This document shows, in pieces, positions 24,152 through 31,525 of a DNA stretch of 52,983 nucleotides; the stretch's first letter is position 1, and the number at the start of each line of letters is the position of its first letter. A model generated the notes under the pieces. The model was given only the letters and a program-made list of their open reading frames with translations, did not search any database and had not been told where the DNA came from. Source of the stretch: Deltaproteobacteria bacterium (lineage in GTDB: Bacteria > Desulfobacterota > Desulfovibrionia > Desulfovibrionales > Desulfovibrionaceae); assembly GCA_031266055.1 (NCBI GenBank), contig JAISBT010000086.1:1-52983 (forward strand), given 5' to 3'. Made by a program: the position numbers and the translations under genes.

Positions 24152-25288
24152 TTATGCGAGGATGTTTTTGGCTATTACCATGCGTTGCACTTCGTTGGTG
24201 CCTTCGTAGATGCCGATAATCTTCGCGTCACGCATATAGCGTTCCACAGGGTAGCTTCTGGTGTAGCCGATGCCGCCGTGAATCTGGACCGCCTTGGTGG
24301 TGACGTCCATGGCCGTTTGCGCCGCGTGGAGCTTGGCCATGGCGGCCTGTTTGGAGTAGTTCAGATGCTGTTCCTTCATGCGCGCGGCGTTGTAGGTCAG
24401 CAGGCGGGCAGCCTCCACCTCCAGCGCCATGTCGGCCAGCATCCACTGGATGCCCTGATTGGCGGCAATAGGCTTGCCGAACTGTACGCGTTGTTTGGCG
24501 TAGTCAATGGCGGCCTCCAAAGCGCCCTGGGCCAGCCCCACGCCCTCCGCGGCGATACTGATGCGTCCGCCGTCCAGAGCGCCCATGGCAACTTTGAAAC
24601 CGTTGTTTTCACCGCCCAGAACGTTGTCCGCCGGAACCACACAGTCCTTGAGAATGATCTCCGTAGTCGAAGAGCCGCAGATGCCCATCTTTTCTTCGGC
24701 CTGTCCCACCGTGAAACCGGGGAAGTTTTTTTCAACAATGAAAGTGGTCAGACCCCGCATGCCCTTGTCCTTGTCCGTGACCGCCATAATCAGAAAGACG
24801 TCCGCATAGCCGCCGTTGGTAATGAAGATTTTGGTGCCGTTCAGGATGTAGCCGGAGCCTTTCCGCACCGCGGAGGTCGTCTGCCCCGAGGCGTCGGAAC
24901 CGGCGCCCGCCTCGGTAATGGCAAAGGCGCCCAAAGTTTTGCCGCAGGCCAGATCCGGAAGGTATTTTTTCTTCTGGGCATCGGTGCCGAACTGCAAAAT
25001 GGGCAGGGAACAGACGGATATGTGGACGGAAAGGATGACCGCATGCGTGGCGGAAACGCGCGCCAATTCTTCAATGACCAGAATGTATGAGGTGACGTCG
25101 CCCCCCGAACCGCCGAATTCCTCGGGCACGGTCAACCCGAAGATTCCCAGTTCCGCCATGCGCGGAAGAGATTCGGAGGGGAAGCGATGTTCTTTGTCTA
25201 TGGCTGAAGCGATGGGCCGCACCTCGTTTTCGGCAAATTCGCGCGCCATGTTTTTGATGAGCAGTTGATCTTCCGTCAGGTTATACAT
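24152..25288 (-). CDS. Short-chain acyl-CoA dehydrogenase (butyryl-CoA dehydrogenase type)
   Basis: The 378-residue flavoprotein begins MYNLTEDQLLIKNMAREFA; AGGAG precedes this start, so I reject an upstream ATG at 25372. It has the FAD/substrate motif AFAITEAGAGSDASG (about 124-138) and the ITNGGYADVF region. The catalytic Glu is in GIYEGTNEVQRM near the C terminus. It interconverts acyl-CoA and 2-enoyl-CoA. No etfAB genes lie next to it, so its electron partner is encoded elsewhere. It is the first gene of the minus-strand run acd-maoC-CoA transferase-gntP and sits behind a sigma-54-like promoter. Confidence 0.94.
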   Translation of the reverse strand: MYNLTEDQLLIKNMAREFAENEVRPIASAIDKEHRFPSESLPRMAELGIFGLTVPEEFGGSGGDVTSYILVIEELARVSATHAVILSVHISVCSLPILQFGTDAQKKKYLPDLACGKTLGAFAITEAGAGSDASGQTTSAVRKGSGYILNGTKIFITNGGYADVFLIMAVTDKDKGMRGLTTFIVEKNFPGFTVGQAEEKMGICGSSTTEIILKDCVVPADNVLGGENNGFKVAMGALDGGRISIAAEGVGLAQGALEAAIDYAKQRVQFGKPIAANQGIQWMLADMALEVEAARLLTYNAARMKEQHLNYSKQAAMAKLHAAQTAMDVTTKAVQIHGGIGYTRSYPVERYMRDAKIIGIYEGTNEVQRMVIAKNILA

Positions 25289-25333
25289 GTTGACTCCTTT
25301 TTGAAAAAATGATCTTACGGGCAACATAATGAA

Positions 25334-25350
25334 GCAAAAAGCGTGCTCAT
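25334..25350 (-). promoter_or_regulatory. Candidate sigma-54 (-24/-12) promoter for the acyl-CoA dehydrogenase operon
   Basis: On minus the sequence is TGAGCACGCTTTTTGCT. Against the consensus YTGGCACG-N4-TTGCW it keeps GCACG, the N4 spacing and TTGCT, but one G of the -24 GG is A and the preceding T is G. It ends about 45 bases before the dehydrogenase start. A sigma-54 activator gene in the same cluster supports the call. From 25351 to 25562 I see nothing else I can name. Confidence 0.5.
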
Positions 25351-25562
25351 CAAGATAAGCGTGTATTTTCAATAAGATACATGAAAATAGACAGGAAAAT
25401 TTTTGTCGCCGCTCAGCGACTTGTCGCCGGACGGCAACAAGCCGCGATGCCGGGGCGTATAGTGGATGGCTTATGTGAGCAAGATGAGCAACCGGAAAAA
25501 AATGGTTTTAAAAAGTCAATGTTGTATTTTTTATTTTCCATAGTATACTGCGGCCGCACATG

Positions 25563-25738
25563 TTAGAGCATTTTAACATTGAAAATGTTGAAATGCTCTG
25601 GCGGCGGGTACCGCCGCCCGCCCCGCAGGCGTAGGCGAAACTTGCTTCAGCCGTTGCTGCGCACAGCAGCTTACGGATGAAGACAGCAGCGATGTTTCGC
25701 CGTAAAGCTCCGAAGGGAGCGTCTCAAAGTTAAATTGC
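25563..25738 (+). repeat. Dispersed structured repeat, family A, most complete copy
   Basis: The order of parts is: left palindrome AGAGCATTTTAACATTG with its complement to 25600, the GGCGGCGGGTACCGCCGCC hairpin, GGCGAAAC (25634-25641) that can pair with GTTTCGCC (25694-25701) around a GCTGC...GCAGC hairpin, and right end GGAGCGTCTCAAAGTTAAA at 25716-25738. It is about 176 bases and can fold almost completely. No transposase or coding sequence is inside. The right end lies 79 bases before the DUF1537 kinase start. Confidence 0.88.
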
Positions 25739-25817
25739 CTTAGCCTGTCGGAAAAGCGTTTAAAACGAAGCGGATGCGTAGTTTTAAGCGATACATGGTA
25801 CAAGAGGAGCGGCAAAT

Positions 25818-27161
25818 ATGGACATTGCTGTAATCGCCGATGATCTGACCGGCGCCAACGCCGACGGCGCCTTGCTGACGACCAGGGGCTTTTGCAGCGC
25901 CACCTGCCTGGATTTGGAGAGCTGGAGGGAAGCCGGTTTTTCCGCGTATTCCGCAATCACCTACAGCGCGGACAGCCGCCTGCTTACGGCCGAAGCCGCC
26001 CGGGATAAAGTATATAAGGCTTCCATGGTTTTTGCCGCCCAAAAACCGGTTCTGATGGCCAAGCGCATTGACAGCACCCTGCGCGGCAACCTTGGAGCGG
26101 AGATAGACGCCGCCCTGCAGGGCATGGACGTAACCGCCGGTCAGCCGGCTGAACCGGCGGTGGCGGTGGTGGTTCCCGCCTATCCTTCCTCCGGGCGCGT
26201 GGTTGTCGGGGGTTATCTTGTCGTGCACGGCACTCCCCTGGAACAGTCTCCCATTGCCAAAGACCCGGCTACGCCCGTTTTTTCTTCCTTTGTTCAGACT
26301 ATTCTCGCGGGGCAGACCGGACGCCGGAGCGGGCTGATTGCCCTGTCCGCCGTGCTGGCCGGGCCGGAGGCTGTTCTGGCCGAAGCCTCCCTGCTGGTGA
26401 GGGAAGGTTGTTCCATATTGGTATGTGACGCCGTGAGCGACACGGATATCCGAAATATTGCGGAAGCGTTCGGAAGCGCGTCTTTTCCCGTTCTGGCGGT
26501 TGATCCGGGGCCTTTTACGGCTGAACTTGCGGCAGTGCGCCTGCCCTCCGGAACAATGAAAGCACGGAAGCGGGTTCTGGCCGTCATCGGCAGCCCGAGC
26601 GAACTGACGTTCCGCCAGATGGAAGCTTTACGCCTTGCCTATCCGGCGCATATTGTGCGCGCAGACTGGCGGAGGTTCCTTTCCGACGCGACGCGCCAGG
26701 ATGAAATTGAGCTTGTGCTGGACAAGGTGCGCGCCGGGGCGGAAGACGCCGCCGTGCTTGGAGTATGCTCGGCGGAAAAACCCGGTGACGTGTTTTCCCT
26801 GGCGGAACTGTCCGCAACCCTTGGCTTGCCGGCCGGGGAAATATCCGGCGGCATAAACAACGCGCTGGCGGTTATGGCCGAAAGGCTGCTGGATTGCGCG
26901 GAATTGCGCATCGGAGGCTTGTATTCTTCGGGAGGCGAGGTCACGGTGGCCGTTATCCGCAGGCTTGGCGGCAAGGGCTTCGGTGTGCGGGGAGAAGTGC
27001 TGCCTTTGGCCGCTTGCGGAAATATCCTGCAGGGGCGCCTGCCGGATCTGCCCATGGTTACCAAAGGCGGGTTCGTGGGTGATGACGGCGCGCTTGTACA
27101 GTGCGTGGATTATCTGTTTGCTGAAATGTCGGCCTTCAGTTTTGCTTCGGAAATCGAATGA
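25818..27161 (+). CDS. Four-carbon acid sugar kinase (DUF1537 family)
   Basis: This 447-residue protein has the DUF1537 N-terminal signature MDIAVIADDLTGANADGA and the KRIDSTLRGNLGAEI substrate-site segment (about 82-96). The C-terminal nucleotide-binding region is at about 330-400. The family phosphorylates D-threonate, L-threonate or D-erythronate at O4 (DtnK, LtnK and EnK members). It sits 12 bases before pdxA2 and in the same region as a TRAP transporter. In the known D-threonate route, DtnK plus PdxA2 yields dihydroxyacetone phosphate and CO2. Which acid is used cannot be read from sequence. A GAGGAG site precedes the ATG. Confidence 0.9.
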   Translation: MDIAVIADDLTGANADGALLTTRGFCSATCLDLESWREAGFSAYSAITYSADSRLLTAEAARDKVYKASMVFAAQKPVLMAKRIDSTLRGNLGAEIDAALQGMDVTAGQPAEPAVAVVVPAYPSSGRVVVGGYLVVHGTPLEQSPIAKDPATPVFSSFVQTILAGQTGRRSGLIALSAVLAGPEAVLAEASLLVREGCSILVCDAVSDTDIRNIAEAFGSASFPVLAVDPGPFTAELAAVRLPSGTMKARKRVLAVIGSPSELTFRQMEALRLAYPAHIVRADWRRFLSDATRQDEIELVLDKVRAGAEDAAVLGVCSAEKPGDVFSLAELSATLGLPAGEISGGINNALAVMAERLLDCAELRIGGLYSSGGEVTVAVIRRLGGKGFGVRGEVLPLAACGNILQGRLPDLPMVTKGGFVGDDGALVQCVDYLFAEMSAFSFASEIE

Positions 27162-27173
27162 CAGGATTATAAA

Positions 27174-28160
27174 ATGAAACCACTGATTTGCGTGCCTATG
27201 GGCGATGCCGCCGGCGTGGGGCCTGAAATTCTGGTTGCGGCAGCCTGCGATCGGACGGTGCGCGGTAAAATAAGTTTGCTGGCCGTGGGCCAGGCGGAAG
27301 TACTCAGCCGCGCGGCGCGTCTTATGGATGCGGATTTGGAAATCAACCGTGTGGATGCGGATTTGGTGGGAATTCGCGAGGATGCGCTCAACCTTGTGCA
27401 TTTGGACAATATTGACCTGAACGCCCTGGTTTACGGCAAAGTCAGCGCCATGTGCGGCAAAGCCGCGTATGAGTATATAGCCGAGGCCGTCCGCCTGGCT
27501 TCCTCCGGCAAGGTTGACGCGCTGGCTACCACCCCCATCAACAAGGAATCTCTGAAAGCCGCCGCTATTCCCTATGTCGGCCATACCGAAATTCTGGCCG
27601 GGCTGACGTCAAGCCCGAACCCGCTGACCATGTTCCAGGTTCGCGATTTGCGGGTTTTTTTCCTGACCAGGCACCTCTCTTTGCTGGAAGCCTGCAAGGC
27701 GGTAACGCGCGCGCGTTTGCTGGATTATATACGGCATTGTTCCAAGGCGCTGGAAGCCTTGGGGATTGAGCGGCCCAAACTGGCTGTAGCGGGTCTGAAC
27801 CCGCATTGCGGAGAGCATGGCCTGTTCGGCGGCGAGGAAGATCTGGAAATAGCTCCGGCCATTGCGGAAGCCCGGAAGGAAGGCTATGCCGTGGAAGGCC
27901 CGAAACCGGCGGATTCCGTATTTCATTTTGCCCTGCAAGGGGCCTGGGACGCGGTTATTTCCCTTTACCACGACCAGGGGCACATTGCCACCAAAATGGT
28001 GGATTTTGATCGAACCATTTCCCTTACTTTGGGTTTGCCTTTTCTGCGTACCTCCGTGGATCACGGCACTGCTTTCGATATAGCCGGGAAAGGCAGGGTC
28101 AGCGCCGTAAGCATGGTGGAAGCCGTGCGTCTGGCCGCGCTGTATGCGTGGCGTCCATAG
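27174..28160 (+). CDS. pdxA2: 4-phospho-threonate/erythronate dehydrogenase, PdxA2 family
   Basis: This 328-residue PdxA-fold dehydrogenase begins MKPLICVPMGDAAGVGPEI. The metal-binding histidines fall at His167 (TRHLSL), His211 (NPHCGE) and His266 (YHDQGH), matching the PdxA pattern. The GHTE motif (136-139) and VDHGTAFDIAG near the C terminus are also present. The PdxA2 branch oxidises four-carbon 4-phospho-acids, with loss of CO2 to give dihydroxyacetone phosphate. Coupling with the DUF1537 kinase is the reason for preferring this over vitamin B6 synthesis. Canonical PdxA cannot be excluded by sequence alone. Confidence 0.88.
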   Translation: MKPLICVPMGDAAGVGPEILVAAACDRTVRGKISLLAVGQAEVLSRAARLMDADLEINRVDADLVGIREDALNLVHLDNIDLNALVYGKVSAMCGKAAYEYIAEAVRLASSGKVDALATTPINKESLKAAAIPYVGHTEILAGLTSSPNPLTMFQVRDLRVFFLTRHLSLLEACKAVTRARLLDYIRHCSKALEALGIERPKLAVAGLNPHCGEHGLFGGEEDLEIAPAIAEARKEGYAVEGPKPADSVFHFALQGAWDAVISLYHDQGHIATKMVDFDRTISLTLGLPFLRTSVDHGTAFDIAGKGRVSAVSMVEAVRLAALYAWRP

Positions 28161-28188
28161 AGCCGTTTGCCGTGCAAATCCTTGCCGC

Positions 28189-28300
28189 GAAATTATCGCA
28201 AGGCGAACTTGCTCCAGCCGTTGCGACGAAGGAAGCTACGGATGAAGACAGCAGCGATGCTTCGCCGCCAAGCGATAATTTCAAGCGCAAAATGCTATAG
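28189..28300 (+). repeat. Divergent copy of repeat family A downstream of pdxA2
   Basis: GCGAACTTGCTCCAGCCG, the ACGGATGAAGACAGCAGCG segment and GATGCTTCGCCG match the central part of the family. The left palindrome and right end are replaced by GCGATAATTTC-type sequence and CAAGCGCAAAATGCTATAG. It lies between convergent pdxA2 and fic. Confidence 0.7.
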
Positions 28301-28353
28301 GAGACGCCAAATTATAGCAGAGTAAAGGGCGTGGCACACTTTGGGGGACGATA

Positions 28354-29409
28354 TCACCCAATCCGATACCACACCCCTCTGCCTTTGCCATACATGGTCA
28401 GCTGCCTATTTTCCACCAGCTTACGGAAATGCTCTTTCAGTGTGTTGCGGCTGGCCCCGGTCAGAATGGTCATTTCCTTCAGCGTCACCCGGCCATGTTC
28501 ACGGGCATACTCCAAGATGCGCAGAGAAAGTTCCGGTAGAGCCGCCAGCACAATGTGCTCCGCCTCCATCTTCTTTTCCAGCCGTTTCACCTGCTGATGC
28601 AGGGCTCGCAGAAAGAACAGCAGCCAGGGTTGCCAGTTGGGAGCGTCTGTAGGGATCGTTACCTGCGTTTGACGCAGAGCCAGGTAATAGCCCTCCTTGC
28701 TGTTTTCTATGACGCTCTCAAGCGAGCTGTATGGCGTATAGGCGTAACCACAGCGCAGCAGCAGAAGCGTGGTCAGGATGCGGGACAAGCGCCCGTTGCC
28801 GTCCTGGAATGGGTGTATGGCCAAAAAAGCCGCTGTAAAGATGCCAGTGGCCAGCAAGGGGTGCAGGCTCCCGGTTTCCAACACGGCATTCGTCCACTCA
28901 ACCAATTCGCGCATGAGGCCGAGCGTGTCAAAGGGCGAGGCTGTTTCAAAGACGATGCCTATTTGTTGCCCCTGCTCGTCAAAAGCCGCTACACTGTTCG
29001 AGGATGTCTTGTAGTTGCCGCGATGGTATTCGTCTTTGTCGCTGTGACGCAGCAAATCACGGTGAAGCTGGCGCACATGGTTTTCCGTCAGAGGAATATA
29101 TTTCCAGGACTGGAAAATCTGCTCCATGGTTTCCGCGTACCCGGCAACCTCCTGCTCATCACGCGTGGCAAAGGAACGGATGGAAAGATTTGCCAGCAGT
29201 TTTTCCACTTCGCTATCGGAAAGCCTGCTTCCTTCAATGCGGGTGGAGGAGCCTATGCTTTCGATGGTGGCGACACGGCGCAAGGCGGAAAGGCGCTCCG
29301 GGGCAAGAGTCCCCAAAGCTTTCCATGTACCTTTGAATTCGTCGATTTCCGCAACCAGGGCAAGGAATTCGGGCGTGATGTTCAAGGTATCGGTAGTAAT
29401 CATATCCAT
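28354..29409 (-). CDS. Fic family AMP-transferase with C-terminal winged helix
   Basis: This 351-residue Fic protein has the catalytic loop HPFQDGNGRLSR (199-210). An N-terminal inhibitory motif STRIEG (55-60) is of the class II type, where the Glu blocks ATP binding. Such proteins transfer AMP to target hydroxyls, often their own. The last 60 residues (LKEMTILTGASRNTLKEHFRKL) form a winged-helix DNA-binding domain, suggesting autoregulation at the CGGATG repeats just upstream. No antitoxin partner gene adjoins it. It interrupts the acid-sugar genes and is on the opposite strand, so it was probably inserted. The start may be Met1 or Met3. Confidence 0.93.
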   Translation of the reverse strand: MDMITTDTLNITPEFLALVAEIDEFKGTWKALGTLAPERLSALRRVATIESIGSSTRIEGSRLSDSEVEKLLANLSIRSFATRDEQEVAGYAETMEQIFQSWKYIPLTENHVRQLHRDLLRHSDKDEYHRGNYKTSSNSVAAFDEQGQQIGIVFETASPFDTLGLMRELVEWTNAVLETGSLHPLLATGIFTAAFLAIHPFQDGNGRLSRILTTLLLLRCGYAYTPYSSLESVIENSKEGYYLALRQTQVTIPTDAPNWQPWLLFFLRALHQQVKRLEKKMEAEHIVLAALPELSLRILEYAREHGRVTLKEMTILTGASRNTLKEHFRKLVENRQLTMYGKGRGVWYRIG

Positions 29410-29465
29410 TTATACATCCGAAACCATCCGATTTGTCAAGCCATTAATTCATCCCATTTCATCCG
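29409..29465 (-). promoter_or_regulatory. fic promoter with paired CGGATG operator repeats
   Basis: On minus, TTGACA (29439-29434) is followed after 19 bases by TATAAA (29414-29409). CGGATG (CATCCG on plus) occurs at 29415-29420, 29425-29430 and 29460-29465, and GGGATG at 29450-29455. That makes two pairs, each with 10-base spacing, 35 bases apart. The inner pair fills the -35/-10 spacer. The likely start site falls at or next to Met3 of fic, with no Shine-Dalgarno, so the mRNA may be leaderless. Confidence 0.55.
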
Positions 29466-29564
29466 ATTGTCCGCTCCTGAAGAATGAGCCCGTGCGGGAA
29501 GCAACAGTGGTCAACCCCGCCCAGGCAGTCTTTCTATAACATACTATTTTCATTGGTTATTTTT

Positions 29565-29601
29565 CGGGTATTGACAAAATAAAATCATCGTATCATACCC
29601 G
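29565..29601 (+). promoter_or_regulatory. Candidate dctP promoter framed by an inverted repeat
   Basis: TTGACA at 29571-29576 lies inside arms CGGGTAT (29565-29571) and ATACCCG (29595-29601). GTATCATAC (29590-29598) is itself a palindrome overlapping the -10 region. This resembles GntR-type operators, which commonly control TRAP transporter operons. No GntR gene is present in the window. Confidence 0.5.
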
Positions 29602-29638
29602 ATACTTCAATACTTGTTTTGTACCTGACTGCTCCAAA

Positions 29639-29661
29639 GGAGCGCCGCAAAATTAAACTGC
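29639..29661 (+). repeat. Right-end fragment of repeat family A before dctP
   Basis: GGAGCGCCGCAAAATTAAACTGC corresponds to the right end of the family with a few changes. It lies 98 bases before dctP, within the presumed 5' leader. Confidence 0.7.
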
Positions 29662-29759
29662 TTTAGCCGTGGAAAGTTCAATGCATATTGGTTCAGGCAT
29701 GTTGCCACTGTTTTCAGCCGTTTTCCATCCGGGAAGCGGTAAACCAAAGGAGCAGCCAC

Positions 29760-30740
29760 ATGAAGAAACGTTTTTTGTTTTTCACAGCCATGATCCTCAC
29801 GGGCGTATTGATTTTTGCCGCCGCGGCCCAGGCGGCGACCGTACTGCGGGTTTCCCACACTCTTGATCCGGCTTCGCACTATAACCGCGGCCTGATGTAT
29901 CTGGATGATCTGCTGCAAAAAAGAACTAACGGCGAACTGAAGCTGGATATTTACCATTCTTCGCAGCTTGCTTCCGAACGCGATGCCGTTGAAGGAGTAA
30001 CCCAGGGCATTTTGGAAATGACCTTGAGTTCCACCGGCCCGCTTACCAATTTTACCAAGGCGTTCATGATTTTTGACCTGCCTTTTATCGTTCACGACCG
30101 GGTTAAGGCCTATCAGTGGTTTGACGGCCCCCAGGGCCAGAAAATTCTTGATTCCGTGCAGAAGCAGAACATGGTCGGCCTGAGCATATGGGAAAACGGC
30201 TTCCGCCATCTGACCAATTCCAAACTGCCCGTGGTCAAGCCTGAAGACGCCAAAGGCCTGAAAATCCGTTTGATGGAGAACGCCGTCCATCTGGCAACTT
30301 TCAGGGCGCTGGACGCTTACCCGACGCCCATGCCTTTCGGCGAACTGTTTACCGCCATGCAGCAGAAGACGGTGGACGGGCAGGAAAACCCCCTGGTCAT
30401 CATTTCCACCTCCAAGTTTTATGAAGTGCAGAAGTACCTGACGCTCTCCGGCCATTTTTATTCCCCGGCCATTTTGTTGATCAACAAAGATGTCTGGGAG
30501 AAACTGCCCCCGGAACAGCAGAAAATTATGCGGGAAAGCGTTGCCGAAGCCAGAGATTGGGAACGGAAATATAGCCTGGAGATGGACGCCAAACTGGTGG
30601 CGGAATTGAAGGAGGCGGGCATGGAAGTCGCCGAGCCGGACAAGGCGTTGTGGGCAAAGGCGCTGGAATCGGTGTACAAACAATTTGAAGCGGATATCGG
30701 TAAAGACGTCATTGAAAGCCTGATTAACGCGCAGAAATAA
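29760..30740 (+). CDS. dctP: TRAP transporter solute-binding protein
   Basis: The 326-residue product starts MKKRFLFFTAMILTG; AAAGGAG precedes this ATG, so I reject an upstream start at 29688. A signal peptide ends AQA near residue 25. The DctP family core includes the conserved substrate Arg170 in LKIRLMENAVH and the PMPFGELFTAMQQKTVDGQE segment. It captures an organic acid in the periplasm and delivers it to DctQM. Proximity to the DUF1537 kinase and PdxA2 suggests a four-carbon sugar acid such as threonate or erythronate, by inference. Confidence 0.93.
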   Translation: MKKRFLFFTAMILTGVLIFAAAAQAATVLRVSHTLDPASHYNRGLMYLDDLLQKRTNGELKLDIYHSSQLASERDAVEGVTQGILEMTLSSTGPLTNFTKAFMIFDLPFIVHDRVKAYQWFDGPQGQKILDSVQKQNMVGLSIWENGFRHLTNSKLPVVKPEDAKGLKIRLMENAVHLATFRALDAYPTPMPFGELFTAMQQKTVDGQENPLVIISTSKFYEVQKYLTLSGHFYSPAILLINKDVWEKLPPEQQKIMRESVAEARDWERKYSLEMDAKLVAELKEAGMEVAEPDKALWAKALESVYKQFEADIGKDVIESLINAQK

Positions 30741-30790
30741 TGCGCGTTGGCATGCTGTAACCCTCAAGAATGTACATGAGACAGCGTACC

Positions 30791-30819
30791 GGCCGCCGGG
30801 CTGACAAGCCCGGCGCGCC
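30791..30819 (-). repeat. GC-rich dispersed repeat, family B, second copy
   Basis: This 29-mer is the reverse complement of 20438-20466 with one mismatch. It folds as GCCGGGCT/AAGCCCGGC and is followed by a GCCGCC/GGCGGC hairpin. It sits 50 bases after the dctP stop. Confidence 0.75.
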
Positions 30820-30922
30820 GCCGAAGGCGGCGGAGCAAAGCGAAAACCGCGTTTTTTGCTTTGCGATCTTCACACTTCAAACGTAGCGAAGCGAAGTTTT
30901 AAGTGTGACATGGTACTGGTCT

Positions 30923-30964
30923 CTGTTCAGTCAGCCGCCGTTTTTGCGGCGGCTGGCTGAACAG
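30923..30964 (+). other. Large hairpin between dctP and dctQ
   Basis: Arms CTGTTCAG-T-CAGCCGCCG and CGGCGGCTG-G-CTGAACAG pair over 18 positions with one G-U, around loop TTTTTG. There is no T run after it. In TRAP and ABC operons such structures often protect the binding-protein mRNA and raise its yield over the membrane genes. That role is inferred. The rest of the 30741-31048 gap holds the family-B repeat and a CACTTCAAAC/GTTTTAAGTG pairing. Confidence 0.7.
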
Positions 30965-31048
30965 GGGCGCGTGCCGGCATGTGCTTGCGTTTGCCATGAT
31001 AAGCGACCGTGACGGGCGGGTTAAAATAAATTGCTGTGCGGGGGAGCC

Positions 31049-31522
31049 ATGCGAAAATTTTTTGATAATTTTGAGGAAAATCTGATTCTTTTCCTGCTTC
31101 CGTTTATGACCATAGTGGTGCTCACAGCCACCGTTGCCCGGTATACCGGGCTTTTCTCCATATACTGGGGAGAGGAACTGGCCCGTTACTGCATGGTCTA
31201 TCTGGGTTATCTGGGCATATCCCTGGCCATGAAGCGCAAGGCGCACATAGGCGTGACCGCGCTCACCGACAAGGTTGGAAGTCTGGCGGGCAAACGGGTG
31301 ATCCTGCTTTTGCAGACCGTGGTCATCCTGGCTTTCTGCCTGATCATTTCCGCATTTTTATTTACCATTATCAGCAAACAGTACGCCATTGAGCAGCAGT
31401 CGCCGGCACTGGAAATTCCCATCTGGATTCCTTACGCCGCCGTGCCGCTGGGCATGATTCTGCTGGCTGTGCGCACCTGCCAGGTTTTTCTGGACAAGTG
31501 GCGTGAACTGGACAAGGAGTAA
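31049..31522 (+). CDS. dctQ: TRAP transporter small permease
   Basis: The 157-residue membrane protein starts MRKFFDNFEENLILFLLPFM; GGGGGAG precedes this ATG. It has four transmembrane segments at about 14-36, 48-66, 86-108 and 126-146. The DctQ motif WGEELARYCMVYLGYLG (about 40-56) is present. It pairs with DctM to form the membrane part of a sodium-driven TRAP importer. It is 3 bases upstream of dctM. Length is normal for DctQ. Confidence 0.93.
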   Translation: MRKFFDNFEENLILFLLPFMTIVVLTATVARYTGLFSIYWGEELARYCMVYLGYLGISLAMKRKAHIGVTALTDKVGSLAGKRVILLLQTVVILAFCLIISAFLFTIISKQYAIEQQSPALEIPIWIPYAAVPLGMILLAVRTCQVFLDKWRELDKE

Positions 31523-31525
31523 GCC

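Noticed and set aside
25381-25566. A 61-codon ORF between the acyl-CoA dehydrogenase and the DUF1537 kinase
   Set aside because: It has no ribosome-binding site, no family resemblance, and runs into the start of a family-A repeat.
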